Below are positions 36,868 to 45,062 of a stretch of DNA of 64,000 bases, one piece after another. Position numbers and translations under genes: made by a program. This DNA comes from Candidatus Methanophagales archaeon. GTDB taxonomy: Archaea; Halobacteriota; Syntropharchaeia; Alkanophagales; Methanospirareceae. How positions within the stretch are numbered: the stretch's first letter is position 1; each line of letters starts with the position of its first letter. The notes under the pieces were generated by a model. It had not been told where the DNA came from, did no database searches, and saw only the letters and a program-made list of their open reading frames with translations. The DNA is taken from positions 1 through 64,000 of the forward strand of contig JANPRD010000003.1 of assembly GCA_024699715.1 (NCBI GenBank), read 5' to 3'.

Positions 36868-38142
36868 TCACTCAATAGGCGTCGCCTTCAGAGCGGGGAA
36901 GCCCGCAGAGACATCCCATTCAAGAGCGAAGAAGCCTGTTCTCGGTGTCTCTCCGCACACACACGGCACGCCTGCGAACTGCGAAGTCTGCAAGACAACA
37001 GAAGCAACGGCAGATGCCACCTTTTCCGCCTCCGCATCTGTTTTAGAGGCATAGCACAGAGCAAAGCACTTTCTCGACCTCAAAACGGATGCAAAGTCCC
37101 CTATTTTCATGCCAATATCCGCAATATCCATCAATAAGAGGGCATTTTCGCCCATTTCCTTATTGAATTCTCTCACCGCTCTGACTTTATCTCTATTCGC
37201 TTCGCTCACAAAAGGCATGATTTCATCAATCATCTCAGCACGCTCCTCCGCAACAATGACACTGCGACCCAAATTCAAAGCGTTCAACGCAGCGACTTGC
37301 AAGAGAAGCCTCGCAGCGAGAAAGTCCCCCTTGAGCATATTTAGATGCCCGTAGCCACCGAGAACTTCGTCAAGAGCGGGAACGCCTGTTGAAATCCTCC
37401 TTTCGCTCAAGTCCTCAATGGGCGGAGCGGGAACCGCCTCTCGCAAATTTCGTAACTTCTGACGGAGGCTCTCAAATTTGAATGCCTTGAACTTACCGCC
37501 TTTGAGCGTGAATAGCGAGAAGGGGTTGCGAATCTCGCAGCCTCTCAATTTCTGAATGAACATTTTTCGCAGAATTCTGTCATCTGATACGATGTTCTCC
37601 GTGATTACAACACCATCCACCAAGTAATCAAGGGGCTTCTGCTCCGTATATTCAACGATGAAAATCATTTTAGTGCCTGTTTTCCTCGCAAAATCGCACA
37701 AGTTATGCTCCAATTTCTCCCTATCTCTCGGCTCATAATATCCTGTATGCGTTGCGACTGCATCCCAAGAGTCAATAATCACAATAGGATTCTTCATATT
37801 CTCCGTCCTTTCATAAACTTCCCTCAAAAATTCAGGCACATCCGTATATTTCAAAGGTTTTATCGTCGTTACTCTGCGGCGAGCAGCAGGTCTCTCAGAT
37901 TGCGTCGCATCCAAAACATTCTCCTTCGAAATCTCTCCTTTTATCCACGGGCATGTCTCGTAAAGCATCTCCGGGTCAACCCTTGTGGACAAATAAATGC
38001 CATTTCCTCGCAGAATGCTCAATAAAGTCAGAGCAAAAATCGTCTTTCCCGTCCCCGGCTTTCCTTTTATTACTATTGATTTCCCATATTCATCCTTAAA
38101 AAATCTCAATAACTCCTCTGGAATGTCCCTCTCCTCCGCCAT
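36868..38142 (-). CDS. KaiC/GvpD-like RecA-superfamily ATPase
   Basis: The protein has 424 residues. The P-loop GKPGTGKT is at 27-34, and Walker B is in NPIVIIDSWDAVATHTG. A second RecA-like half starts near STGVPALDEVLGGYGHL but has no intact P-loop (MLKGDFLAARLLL), so only the first half should bind ATP. This resembles the archaeal KaiC/GvpD group, which act as regulators or signalling ATPases. Target unknown. Stand-alone gene. Confidence 0.75.
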   Translation of the reverse strand: MAEERDIPEELLRFFKDEYGKSIVIKGKPGTGKTIFALTLLSILRGNGIYLSTRVDPEMLYETCPWIKGEISKENVLDATQSERPAARRRVTTIKPLKYTDVPEFLREVYERTENMKNPIVIIDSWDAVATHTGYYEPRDREKLEHNLCDFARKTGTKMIFIVEYTEQKPLDYLVDGVVITENIVSDDRILRKMFIQKLRGCEIRNPFSLFTLKGGKFKAFKFESLRQKLRNLREAVPAPPIEDLSERRISTGVPALDEVLGGYGHLNMLKGDFLAARLLLQVAALNALNLGRSVIVAEERAEMIDEIMPFVSEANRDKVRAVREFNKEMGENALLLMDIADIGMKIGDFASVLRSRKCFALCYASKTDAEAEKVASAVASVVLQTSQFAGVPCVCGETPRTGFFALEWDVSAGFPALKATPIE

Positions 38143-38432
38143 TTCCTCTTAAATCCTTCGCTCTTCTGTTAAATCTTCCCTTCCTTTAAAATATTCTTCA
38201 GCATACTTTTAATTTTTTTTACCACTGTCCTCCGCACTCGTCCCATCCCCACCCCTCTTTCCCCTCTGCCTCTGCCTGCTTTCTCGCTGCGAGAACGGTG
38301 CTGCTCGCTCTCGCCCTCTTCACCTCTCTTGGGTCATCGTCGGCGGTTCTCACAGGAAAGCATCACGAACAACTCTTCTTCGCTTTTTCACAGGTGATTG
38401 ACGCTATTGCAATTGCAATTAAAATTTCAACA

Positions 38433-39413
38433 TTACCATTCTTCAAGCGTTTTCCCCGTGAGTTGAATGAAAACATCCTCAAGGCTCGGCTTCCTCAAAC
38501 TCACAGACTTCACTTCCAATCCCACTTTGCTCGCAGTTTCCAATATTTCTGCGATATGCATTTCTGCATGATGCACTTTCAGCAAAATATAACCTTCTTT
38601 TTGCATGAAATCCCTCACAAATTCAAATTTTTTGAGCATCTCAATCGCTTTTTCCTCCTCGCTTCTATCGTTCCAAGCGATTTCAAGTGTTAAAATATCT
38701 TCAGTGAATGAGCTTTTGAGTTTTTCAGGCTCGTCAATCGCAACAATCCTGCCGTTGTGCATGATTCCGACACGAGAGCATAGGAAGTCCGCTTCTTCCA
38801 TGTAGTGCGTCGTCAGCATGATTGTCGTGTGTTCTTCCTCGTTTAACTTTTTGATGTAAGACCAGATGCGTCTTCTGCTGTGAGCATCCAAGCCGAGTGT
38901 AGGCTCGTCAAGAAAAAGCACCTTCGGGCGATGGACGAAACCCCTCGCTATCTCTAAACGGCGACGCATGCCCCCTGAATACTTGCTGACGAGGACATCC
39001 GCATACTCTTCAAGCTCAACAAGACTCAAAACTTCCTCTATTGAACGCTTTCTCTCGCTGCGAGGAAGCCCATACATCCTCGCATGGAAATCCAAGTTCT
39101 CACGACCCGTGAGTCTCGTGTCCAACGCAGGCTCTTGAAACACAATTCCTATGCTCTTCCTCACCGCATCTCTCTCCGCAAGCACATCGTAACCTGCGAC
39201 TTTCGCCGTTCCAGAAGTGGGCTTGAGCAGCGTTGCGAGAATCTTCAGCGTCGTCGTTTTGCCTGCACCGTTAGGGCCGAGAAGAGCGAAGATTTCGCCT
39301 TCCTCAACGCTGAACGAAATGTGGTCAACCGCAAGAACCTCCGTTCCTTTCCTCGCAAGAAATGAACGCAGCGAATATCGCTTCGTCAGGTCATTAACCT
39401 CTACCGCAGCCAT
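38433..39413 (-). CDS. ABC transporter ATP-binding protein (DrrA-like), no permease nearby
   Basis: The protein has 326 residues. Walker A GPNGAGKT (46-53), signature YSGGMRRRLEIARG and Walker B VLFLDEPTLGLD place it with the daunorubicin-resistance exporter ATPases. A C-terminal regulatory stretch ends LEDVFIQLTGK. The partner membrane protein normally lies next to it; downstream (38143-38432) there is no gene and upstream is MscS, so the permease must be elsewhere or lost. Substrate unknown. Confidence 0.85.
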   Translation of the reverse strand: MAAVEVNDLTKRYSLRSFLARKGTEVLAVDHISFSVEEGEIFALLGPNGAGKTTTLKILATLLKPTSGTAKVAGYDVLAERDAVRKSIGIVFQEPALDTRLTGRENLDFHARMYGLPRSERKRSIEEVLSLVELEEYADVLVSKYSGGMRRRLEIARGFVHRPKVLFLDEPTLGLDAHSRRRIWSYIKKLNEEEHTTIMLTTHYMEEADFLCSRVGIMHNGRIVAIDEPEKLKSSFTEDILTLEIAWNDRSEEEKAIEMLKKFEFVRDFMQKEGYILLKVHHAEMHIAEILETASKVGLEVKSVSLRKPSLEDVFIQLTGKTLEEW

Positions 39414-39490
39414 TCCTTTTGGAATGAGCGTCTAATCTCAAACTGTTTAAGTTTTTCGTTTTCCTCGCAATCTTCTACCTACTGCCGTGC

Positions 39491-40411
39491 CTACTGCCGT
39501 GCCGTGCTTTCGTCCTCTTTTGCTGCTCCTGCAGTCTTCTTCTGCTGCTCCAATTCACGCTTGAAAACGAGTGTTCGGTAGGGGAAAGGTATTTCAATGC
39601 CTGCGGCGTCAAACCGCTTCTTCACCGCTTCCCTGATTTCAGCACCAGCGACCCACGCAGAAGGTCTGTCTTTCACCCAGAAGAGCGCCCGCAAGTTCAC
39701 TGCAAAATCCCCGAGCTCCGTCACGAAAACTTTTATCTCACGCTCACGCAAAACAGAAGGATGCTTCTCCACTTCATCAACAATTATTCGCCTTGCGAGG
39801 TCAATATCTGAGTCATAACTGATACCGAAATCAACAAACCATAGCACTGTTGGGTCGGAAATTGACCAATTTACGATGGATGCTTCGCTTATTTTTGCGT
39901 TAGGAATGATAAGTCGCTTGTTTTGCCATGTTCTGATGACGGTGTGGCGGAGAGTAATGTCCTCAATAGTCCCGTATTCGCCCTCTATTTCAACGACATC
40001 ACCCACTCTGAACGGTCTGAAGATTGCGAGAGATATTCCGCTGATGAAATTAGCAAGTGTGCTTTGTGCAGCGAAACCGAGAACGATGGCTGCGATGCCC
40101 GCTCCTGCTGCAAGTCCGATGAGGAGGTTGTAGAAGCCCGGAACGAAAGAAATTGCAATTATCCCACCGACGACATAAATAGTGGCGACAATAAGGCGTC
40201 TTAAAACCGTGTAAGATGTCTCATCAACATGAAGCCTCTCGCTAACTCGCTTGAAATGCCTCGCTAATGCCCTATTCACAATCCTTGCGGCTAAAACTGT
40301 CGCAAAAAGCACGACGAGAATGCCAAGAAAGTGCAACAGATTATCAATAGTCAGCAATGGTGCAAGGAGAGGCGTCGTGGCATTCTCAGGCGGCACCTGC
40401 GGGAAGAGCAT
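39491..40411 (-). CDS. MscS-type mechanosensitive channel
   Basis: From Met at 40411 the protein has about 306 residues. Hydrophobic segments (LLHFLGILVVLFATVLAARI, then IVATIYVVGGIIAISFV) precede the pore-lining helix (AGIAAIVLGFAAQSTLANFI) and the MscS beta domain (FRVGDVVEIEGEYGTIEDI). An open frame reaches 40486, but a TATA-like AAATTTAAGG block at 40468-40490 lies inside that extension, which favours the shorter start. It releases solutes on hypo-osmotic shock. It is divergent from the DUF39 gene. The C-terminal tail is charged. Confidence 0.85.
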   Translation of the reverse strand: MLFPQVPPENATTPLLAPLLTIDNLLHFLGILVVLFATVLAARIVNRALARHFKRVSERLHVDETSYTVLRRLIVATIYVVGGIIAISFVPGFYNLLIGLAAGAGIAAIVLGFAAQSTLANFISGISLAIFRPFRVGDVVEIEGEYGTIEDITLRHTVIRTWQNKRLIIPNAKISEASIVNWSISDPTVLWFVDFGISYDSDIDLARRIIVDEVEKHPSVLREREIKVFVTELGDFAVNLRALFWVKDRPSAWVAGAEIREAVKKRFDAAGIEIPFPYRTLVFKRELEQQKKTAGAAKEDESTARQ

Positions 40412-40536
40412 GCTAAATAATCCCCTTCGGAAGTATTTTTCCTTGCGGCGCTCCGTCTGTGCGGAAAGGCAAAAATTTAAGGGCAATTTAAGGATAGATT
40501 TTTAACATATTCGCAAGGCGACGAGGGAGGGAAGAG

Positions 40537-42060
40537 GTGAAGGTTGAGAAGAGCATAGATGAGATAAATGAGCGGATAAGGGAAGGGAGTGTTTGCGTTG
40601 TCACTGCTGATGAGATGAGCGAGCTCGTGGAGGAGAAAGGAGCGGAGGAAGCTGCTCGTGAAGTGGATGTCGTGACGACAGGCACATTCGGAGCGATGTG
40701 TTCTTCAGGCGTCTTCCTGAATTTTGGGCATTCTGACCCGCCGATAAAAATGCATCGTGTCTGGCTGAACGAGGTTGAGGCTTACACGGGAATTGCCGCC
40801 GTAGACGCATATTTGGGAGCAGCGCAGCCATCAGAGGACAGAGGCATTGAATACGGCGGAGGGCATGTGATTGAGGATTTAGTCGCAGGAAAGACGGTTG
40901 AGTTGCGAGCGATCGGCTTCGGAACGGACTGCTATCCGAGAAAGGAAATAGAGACGGAGATTTCGCTTGATGACTTGAACACAGCGACGATGCTGAATCC
41001 GAGAAATGCTTACCAGCGTTACAGTGCAGCGACGAACTCCTCTGACAGAACGCTTTACACTTACATGGGAACGCTCCTCCCAGATATGCGTAACGCAACA
41101 TTCTGCGGTGCAGGCTCGCTCTCTCCGCTTTTCAACGACCCCGATTTTGAGACAATCGGCGTAGGAACTCGCATATTTTTATGTGGCGGCGAGGGCTTCA
41201 TCGTAGGCGAGGGAACGCAGCACGACCCCGCAAATAACAAAGCGACGCTCATGGTCTGCGGTGATTTGCGAGGAATGCGAAAGGAATTCTTGAGAGGTGC
41301 GACATTCTACGGCTACGGAGCAACTCTCTATGTGGGAATAGGCATCCCAATTCCCGTTTTAAATGAGCGAATAGCAGCGAAAACGGGCATAAAGGATGAA
41401 GAAATAATGACAGAAGTGCATGATTATGGCGTTCCTCGCAGGGATAAACCCGTTTTAGCGAAGGTCTCATACGCAGAATTGAAGTCAGGCAGGATTGAGA
41501 TAGCGGGTAAAGAGGTGAAGACCTCGCCACTTTCCTCATTTTACATGGCGAAAAAGGTCGCAACTGAGTTGAAACGGTGGATAGAGCGAGGCGAGTTCTT
41601 CCTGACGAAGCCTGTTAAGCGTCTTCGGAGGGAAGCAGTGCTTAAGCCGATGCCTCAAAAGGAGGAGATTCCGCTCGTTAAGGATGTCCTCCGCAAAACA
41701 TTCGCAACAATCGGCGGAGATGCGAGCATTGAAGACGCCGCAAAACTGATTTTTCAGACTGGCACGACGCACATTCCCGTCGTCACGAGGGAGGGAAAAC
41801 TGCAAGGCATCGTAACCGCTTGGGACATTGCGAAGGCAGTCGCAAAAAAGCACCGAAAACTCGCCGAAATAATGACAAGAAAGGTGATAACGGCGAGGAT
41901 GGACGAGCCAATTGATGCGGTTGTGAGGAAAATGGAGCGTCATAACATATCAGCGCTGCCAGTTGTGGATGCAGAAAGGAAGGTTATTGGCATGGTAACG
42001 AGTGATGATATAAGCAAATTACTGAAAAAGGGGAGAAAATGGTTGCGTTTAAGGATTTGA
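40537..42060 (+). CDS. DUF39-CBS protein (aspartate-semialdehyde sulfurtransferase, homocysteine formation)
   Basis: The protein has 507 residues from a GTG start. The DUF39 domain (about 1-370) has GAMCSSGVFLNFGHSDPP with Cys55 and IGFGTDCYPR, the conserved cysteines of the methanogen enzyme that converts aspartate semialdehyde and sulfide to homocysteine. A pair of CBS domains follows (GTTHIPVVTREGKLQGIVTA; HNISALPVVDAERKVIGMVT), probably sensing an adenosyl ligand. The ferredoxin/NIL partner usually next to it is not here. The 3' end overlaps the next radical SAM gene by 22 bases. Confidence 0.85.
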   Translation: MKVEKSIDEINERIREGSVCVVTADEMSELVEEKGAEEAAREVDVVTTGTFGAMCSSGVFLNFGHSDPPIKMHRVWLNEVEAYTGIAAVDAYLGAAQPSEDRGIEYGGGHVIEDLVAGKTVELRAIGFGTDCYPRKEIETEISLDDLNTATMLNPRNAYQRYSAATNSSDRTLYTYMGTLLPDMRNATFCGAGSLSPLFNDPDFETIGVGTRIFLCGGEGFIVGEGTQHDPANNKATLMVCGDLRGMRKEFLRGATFYGYGATLYVGIGIPIPVLNERIAAKTGIKDEEIMTEVHDYGVPRRDKPVLAKVSYAELKSGRIEIAGKEVKTSPLSSFYMAKKVATELKRWIERGEFFLTKPVKRLRREAVLKPMPQKEEIPLVKDVLRKTFATIGGDASIEDAAKLIFQTGTTHIPVVTREGKLQGIVTAWDIAKAVAKKHRKLAEIMTRKVITARMDEPIDAVVRKMERHNISALPVVDAERKVIGMVTSDDISKLLKKGRKWLRLRI

Positions 42061-43121
42061 AGGTGGAATTACTCTGCGAGGGCGCTCGTATTAATGCGGA
42101 AATCGCTGCGAGGAAAGCGGGTGCGGGTCCAGCTGCGGGCGGCGCATTCGTTTTCGGCGGAACGGTTGCGAATGTCCCTACGATGAGTTCTTTCGTAAAA
42201 CAATCGCATTTCAGCGTAGAAAAATCAAATTCAAAATATCTTTTAAAGAAAAATGGCGAAACTGTATGCGAAGTGAAATTTATTACGCCAAAATTTTACG
42301 AAATGAAGACAAAAGATGGAATTCCATACAGAAAAATTGCACTTCTTCATGGCATTAATTGCCTCGCAACAACGACTATTCAGACTTGCGTGTATTGGAA
42401 CACGCCAAAGCGATGCAAATTCTGTGCAATTGAGGTTTCTCTGCGAGAAGGTGCGACGATTGCGAAGAAGAAGCCTGAAGATGTCGCTGAAGTTGCGCTT
42501 GCTGCTCAAAAGTTAAATGGCGTTAAGCATATCACGCTCACAACAGGGACAACAGCAACGCCAGATAAGGGCATTAATCATCTGTATGCAGTTGCGAAGG
42601 CGATAAAATCAGTGACAAACCTGCCTATTCATGTTCAGTTTGAGCCTCCTAAGGACTTAAGCATGATTGATTCGCTCTACGATGTCGTTGAAACGGTTGG
42701 AATTCATGTTGAGAGCTTTGACCGTGCGGTCTTGGCGGAGGTCGCACCTTGCAAGGCAGAAATTCCGTTTGAGCATTTCGTCGCTGCGTGGAAGCACGCA
42801 GTAGAGATTTTCGGAGAGAATCAGGTCAGCAGTTATGTGATTGTTGGCTTGGGCGAAAGCGATGATTCGGTGATTGAAGGCAGTAGAATGCTCGCAGAAA
42901 TGGGAGTTTATCCGTATGTGGTGCCTTTAAGACCCATACCAGGCTCACTGATGGAGCATGAAAAGCCACCAAACGCAGAAAGAATGAAGCATTTGTATGC
43001 GGAAATCGCTGAAATACTGCATGAAACGGGTATAAGTTGGCGTAAATGCAAGGCTGGGTGTGTTAGATGTGGGGCATGCTCCGCTTTGCCTGATTTTGAG
43101 CGGAGAGCCTTCGTATTGTGA
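42039..43121 (+). CDS. Radical SAM protein, MSMEG_0568-like
   Basis: The protein has 360 residues. The cluster motif is spaced out, Cys117...Cys126-x2-Cys129 (CVYWNTPKRCKFC), as in the MSMEG_0568-like family. HITLTTGTTATPDKG and VSSYVIVGLGE are further conserved parts. The C-terminus carries four more cysteines (CKAGCVRCGACSAL), possibly a second Fe-S cluster. Substrate unknown. Translation is coupled to the DUF39-CBS gene by a 22-base overlap, which suggests a related sulfur or cofactor role. Confidence 0.75.
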   Translation: MVAFKDLKVELLCEGARINAEIAARKAGAGPAAGGAFVFGGTVANVPTMSSFVKQSHFSVEKSNSKYLLKKNGETVCEVKFITPKFYEMKTKDGIPYRKIALLHGINCLATTTIQTCVYWNTPKRCKFCAIEVSLREGATIAKKKPEDVAEVALAAQKLNGVKHITLTTGTTATPDKGINHLYAVAKAIKSVTNLPIHVQFEPPKDLSMIDSLYDVVETVGIHVESFDRAVLAEVAPCKAEIPFEHFVAAWKHAVEIFGENQVSSYVIVGLGESDDSVIEGSRMLAEMGVYPYVVPLRPIPGSLMEHEKPPNAERMKHLYAEIAEILHETGISWRKCKAGCVRCGACSALPDFERRAFVL

Positions 43122-43126
43122 TTGTA

Positions 43127-43156
43127 GCACCTGTAGTGCCTGCACCTGTAGTGCCT
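43127..43156 (+). repeat. Two tandem copies of a 15-base repeat
   Basis: GCACCTGTAGTGCCT occurs twice in direct succession right after the radical SAM stop codon. Each unit is itself part palindromic (GGCACTAC / GTAGTGCC). Confidence 0.8.
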
Positions 43157-43292
43157 TTAGCATCCGCACACTCGCCAAAACAAAGGAGGATTTCATTTTT
43201 TGCGAAATCGGGCGGGATTTTTCGTTGCATGTGAAGCAGAGAGAACAACATAAAACGCACAAGCGGAGAATAAAAATGAGCGGGGGAATTAA

Positions 43293-43781
<489 letters not shown>

Positions 43782-43845
43782 GCGAAGTGTAAGAGCGAGA
43801 GAAAATTACAAAGGAAGAAAGGCGATAGCAGAGTAAGGAGAGAGT

Positions 43846-44199
43846 ATGGACGGTGAGAGGAGATACCTAAAAATATTTGACAGGTTCGGGAGAGCAATCA
43901 GATTAACAAATGAAAGGTGGACGCATATAATCTCACATCATCCTGTGATAAGAAATTTAAAAGAGGAGATGAAGGAGACCTTAAGAGATCCGGAGATTGT
44001 GCGGAGGAGTGTTTATGACCCCTCTGTGCTTATTTATTACCGATATTTTAAGGATGTGCTTGGCGGAAAGTATATAGCAGTTGTCGTTAAGGTAAATAAT
44101 ATTAAGGGTTTTATTTTGACAAGTTATGTTACGGATAGAGTGAAAAGAGGTGATGAAGTGTGGAGGAAAGAGCAAAAGGAGGAAAGGAAGAGCGTGTGA
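43846..44199 (+). CDS. PBECR/RelE-like toxin candidate
   Basis: The protein has 117 residues: RWTHIISHHPVIRNLKEEM, LIYYRYFKDVLGGKYIAVVV, ILTSYVTDRVKRGDEVW. It shares the TSYxTDRVKRGxxVW block and the His-containing N-terminal helix with the toxin-like genes of the 5.35 kb duplication, and is more complete in that region. Members of this barnase/ColicinE5/RelE-like group are RNases. It is followed by DUF2283, overlapping by 40 bases. It is flanked by the direct repeats. Confidence 0.65.
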   Translation: MDGERRYLKIFDRFGRAIRLTNERWTHIISHHPVIRNLKEEMKETLRDPEIVRRSVYDPSVLIYYRYFKDVLGGKYIAVVVKVNNIKGFILTSYVTDRVKRGDEVWRKEQKEERKSV

Positions 44200-44384
44200 A
44201 GAAGGTGAATATATGCTACGATGAGGAAGGAGACATTCTTGAAATATTATTCGGCGAGCCGCAGGAGGAAATTTCGGAGGAATTGGATGATGATGTTGTC
44301 CTTCACAAAAATTTTGAGGGGGAAATTGTCGGTCTCACAATTCTGAATTTCAAAAAAAGGTTCAAACAGGCAACAAAACTTTGA
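44160..44384 (+). CDS. DUF2283 small protein, probable antitoxin partner
   Basis: The frame opens at a GTG at 44160; a later GTG at 44196, starting VKKVNICYDEEGDILEILF, is close to the domain start and has a GGAGG 13 or so bases upstream, so the real protein may be about 62 residues. The fold signature ICYDEEGDILEILFGEP, then EGEIVGLTILNF, is DUF2283. It overlaps the toxin-like gene, as in the other locus. Confidence 0.65.
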   Translation: MEERAKGGKEERVKKVNICYDEEGDILEILFGEPQEEISEELDDDVVLHKNFEGEIVGLTILNFKKRFKQATKL

Positions 44385-44448
44385 ACGCAAAATAATCCTT
44401 AAAGGCGAAGGGAAAAGTAGGTGAAAAAAAGAAAATGGAAGGATTGGG

Positions 44449-44482
44449 CAGGGATATGAGGATGTCGGTCCGCTGCGAGTTT
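44449..44482 (+). repeat. Direct repeat, right copy
   Basis: This is the second copy of the 34-base ribC 3' end, followed by TGA in the same frame. It lies 55 bases upstream of ribH. Confidence 0.9.
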
Positions 44483-44537
44483 GAAGTTTCATGACAAAAA
44501 ATAAAAGCGAGAGAGGCGGAAGAGGAGAGAGGGTGAA

Positions 44538-45053
44538 ATGGGCGAGGGCAGGAAAGTGGGGAAGAAGAGCAAAATTCAAGGAACAGAGGAAGAAATCAGG
44601 CTCGGCTTCGTCGTCTCAGAGTTTCACAGGGATATTACCTACCAGATGGAAATTTTGGGCAGGGAGCACGCAGCATTCTTGGGTGCAAAAGTCGTTCGCA
44701 CTTTCTATGTGCCTGGCGTTTTTGACATGCCTCTCGCAGTGAAGCGGCTTTTGGAGCAGAAATCGCAAGGGAAGGAAGTGGATGCGGTTGTGACGCTCGG
44801 CTGCGTAATTGAAGGTGCGACAGAACACGATGAGGTGATTGCGACGCATGCCACTCGCAAAATCATGGACCTCTCGCTTGAATACGGAAAGCCCGTCGCT
44901 CTCGGCGTTTCAGGTCCGGGAATGACACGGCAAGAGGCTCAAGAGCGGGTGGACTATGCGAAGCGTGCAGTGGAGGCTGCCGTTAAAATGGTTAAAAGGC
45001 TGCGAAATCTCGCTGAAGAAGTAGAGGAAAGCGAGGAAAGCGAAGAAGCATGA
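44538..45053 (+). CDS. ribH: 6,7-dimethyl-8-ribityllumazine synthase
   Basis: The protein has 171 residues: RLGFVVSEFHRDITYQME, FYVPGVFDMPLAVKRLL, TLGCVIEGATEHDEVI with the catalytic His, and GKPVALGVSGPGMT. It condenses the pyrimidine and dihydroxybutanone-phosphate into lumazine, the substrate of RibC just upstream. The first 20 residues and the last 12 (EEVEESEESEEA) are charged low-complexity. The usual ribC-ribH pairing is split by the toxin cassette. Confidence 0.9.
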   Translation: MGEGRKVGKKSKIQGTEEEIRLGFVVSEFHRDITYQMEILGREHAAFLGAKVVRTFYVPGVFDMPLAVKRLLEQKSQGKEVDAVVTLGCVIEGATEHDEVIATHATRKIMDLSLEYGKPVALGVSGPGMTRQEAQERVDYAKRAVEAAVKMVKRLRNLAEEVEESEESEEA

Positions 45054-45062
45054 TGCTGAGCT

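Noticed and set aside
36659-36871. 70-residue minus-strand frame between the PLD-like and KaiC-like genes
   Set aside because: No ribosome site, no motif, odd composition; I treat 36702-36867 as intergenic.
38143-38432. Missing permease for the DrrA-like ATPase
   Set aside because: No frame with membrane helices exists in this 290-base gap; it holds only AT-rich and Ser/Leu-shadow sequence.
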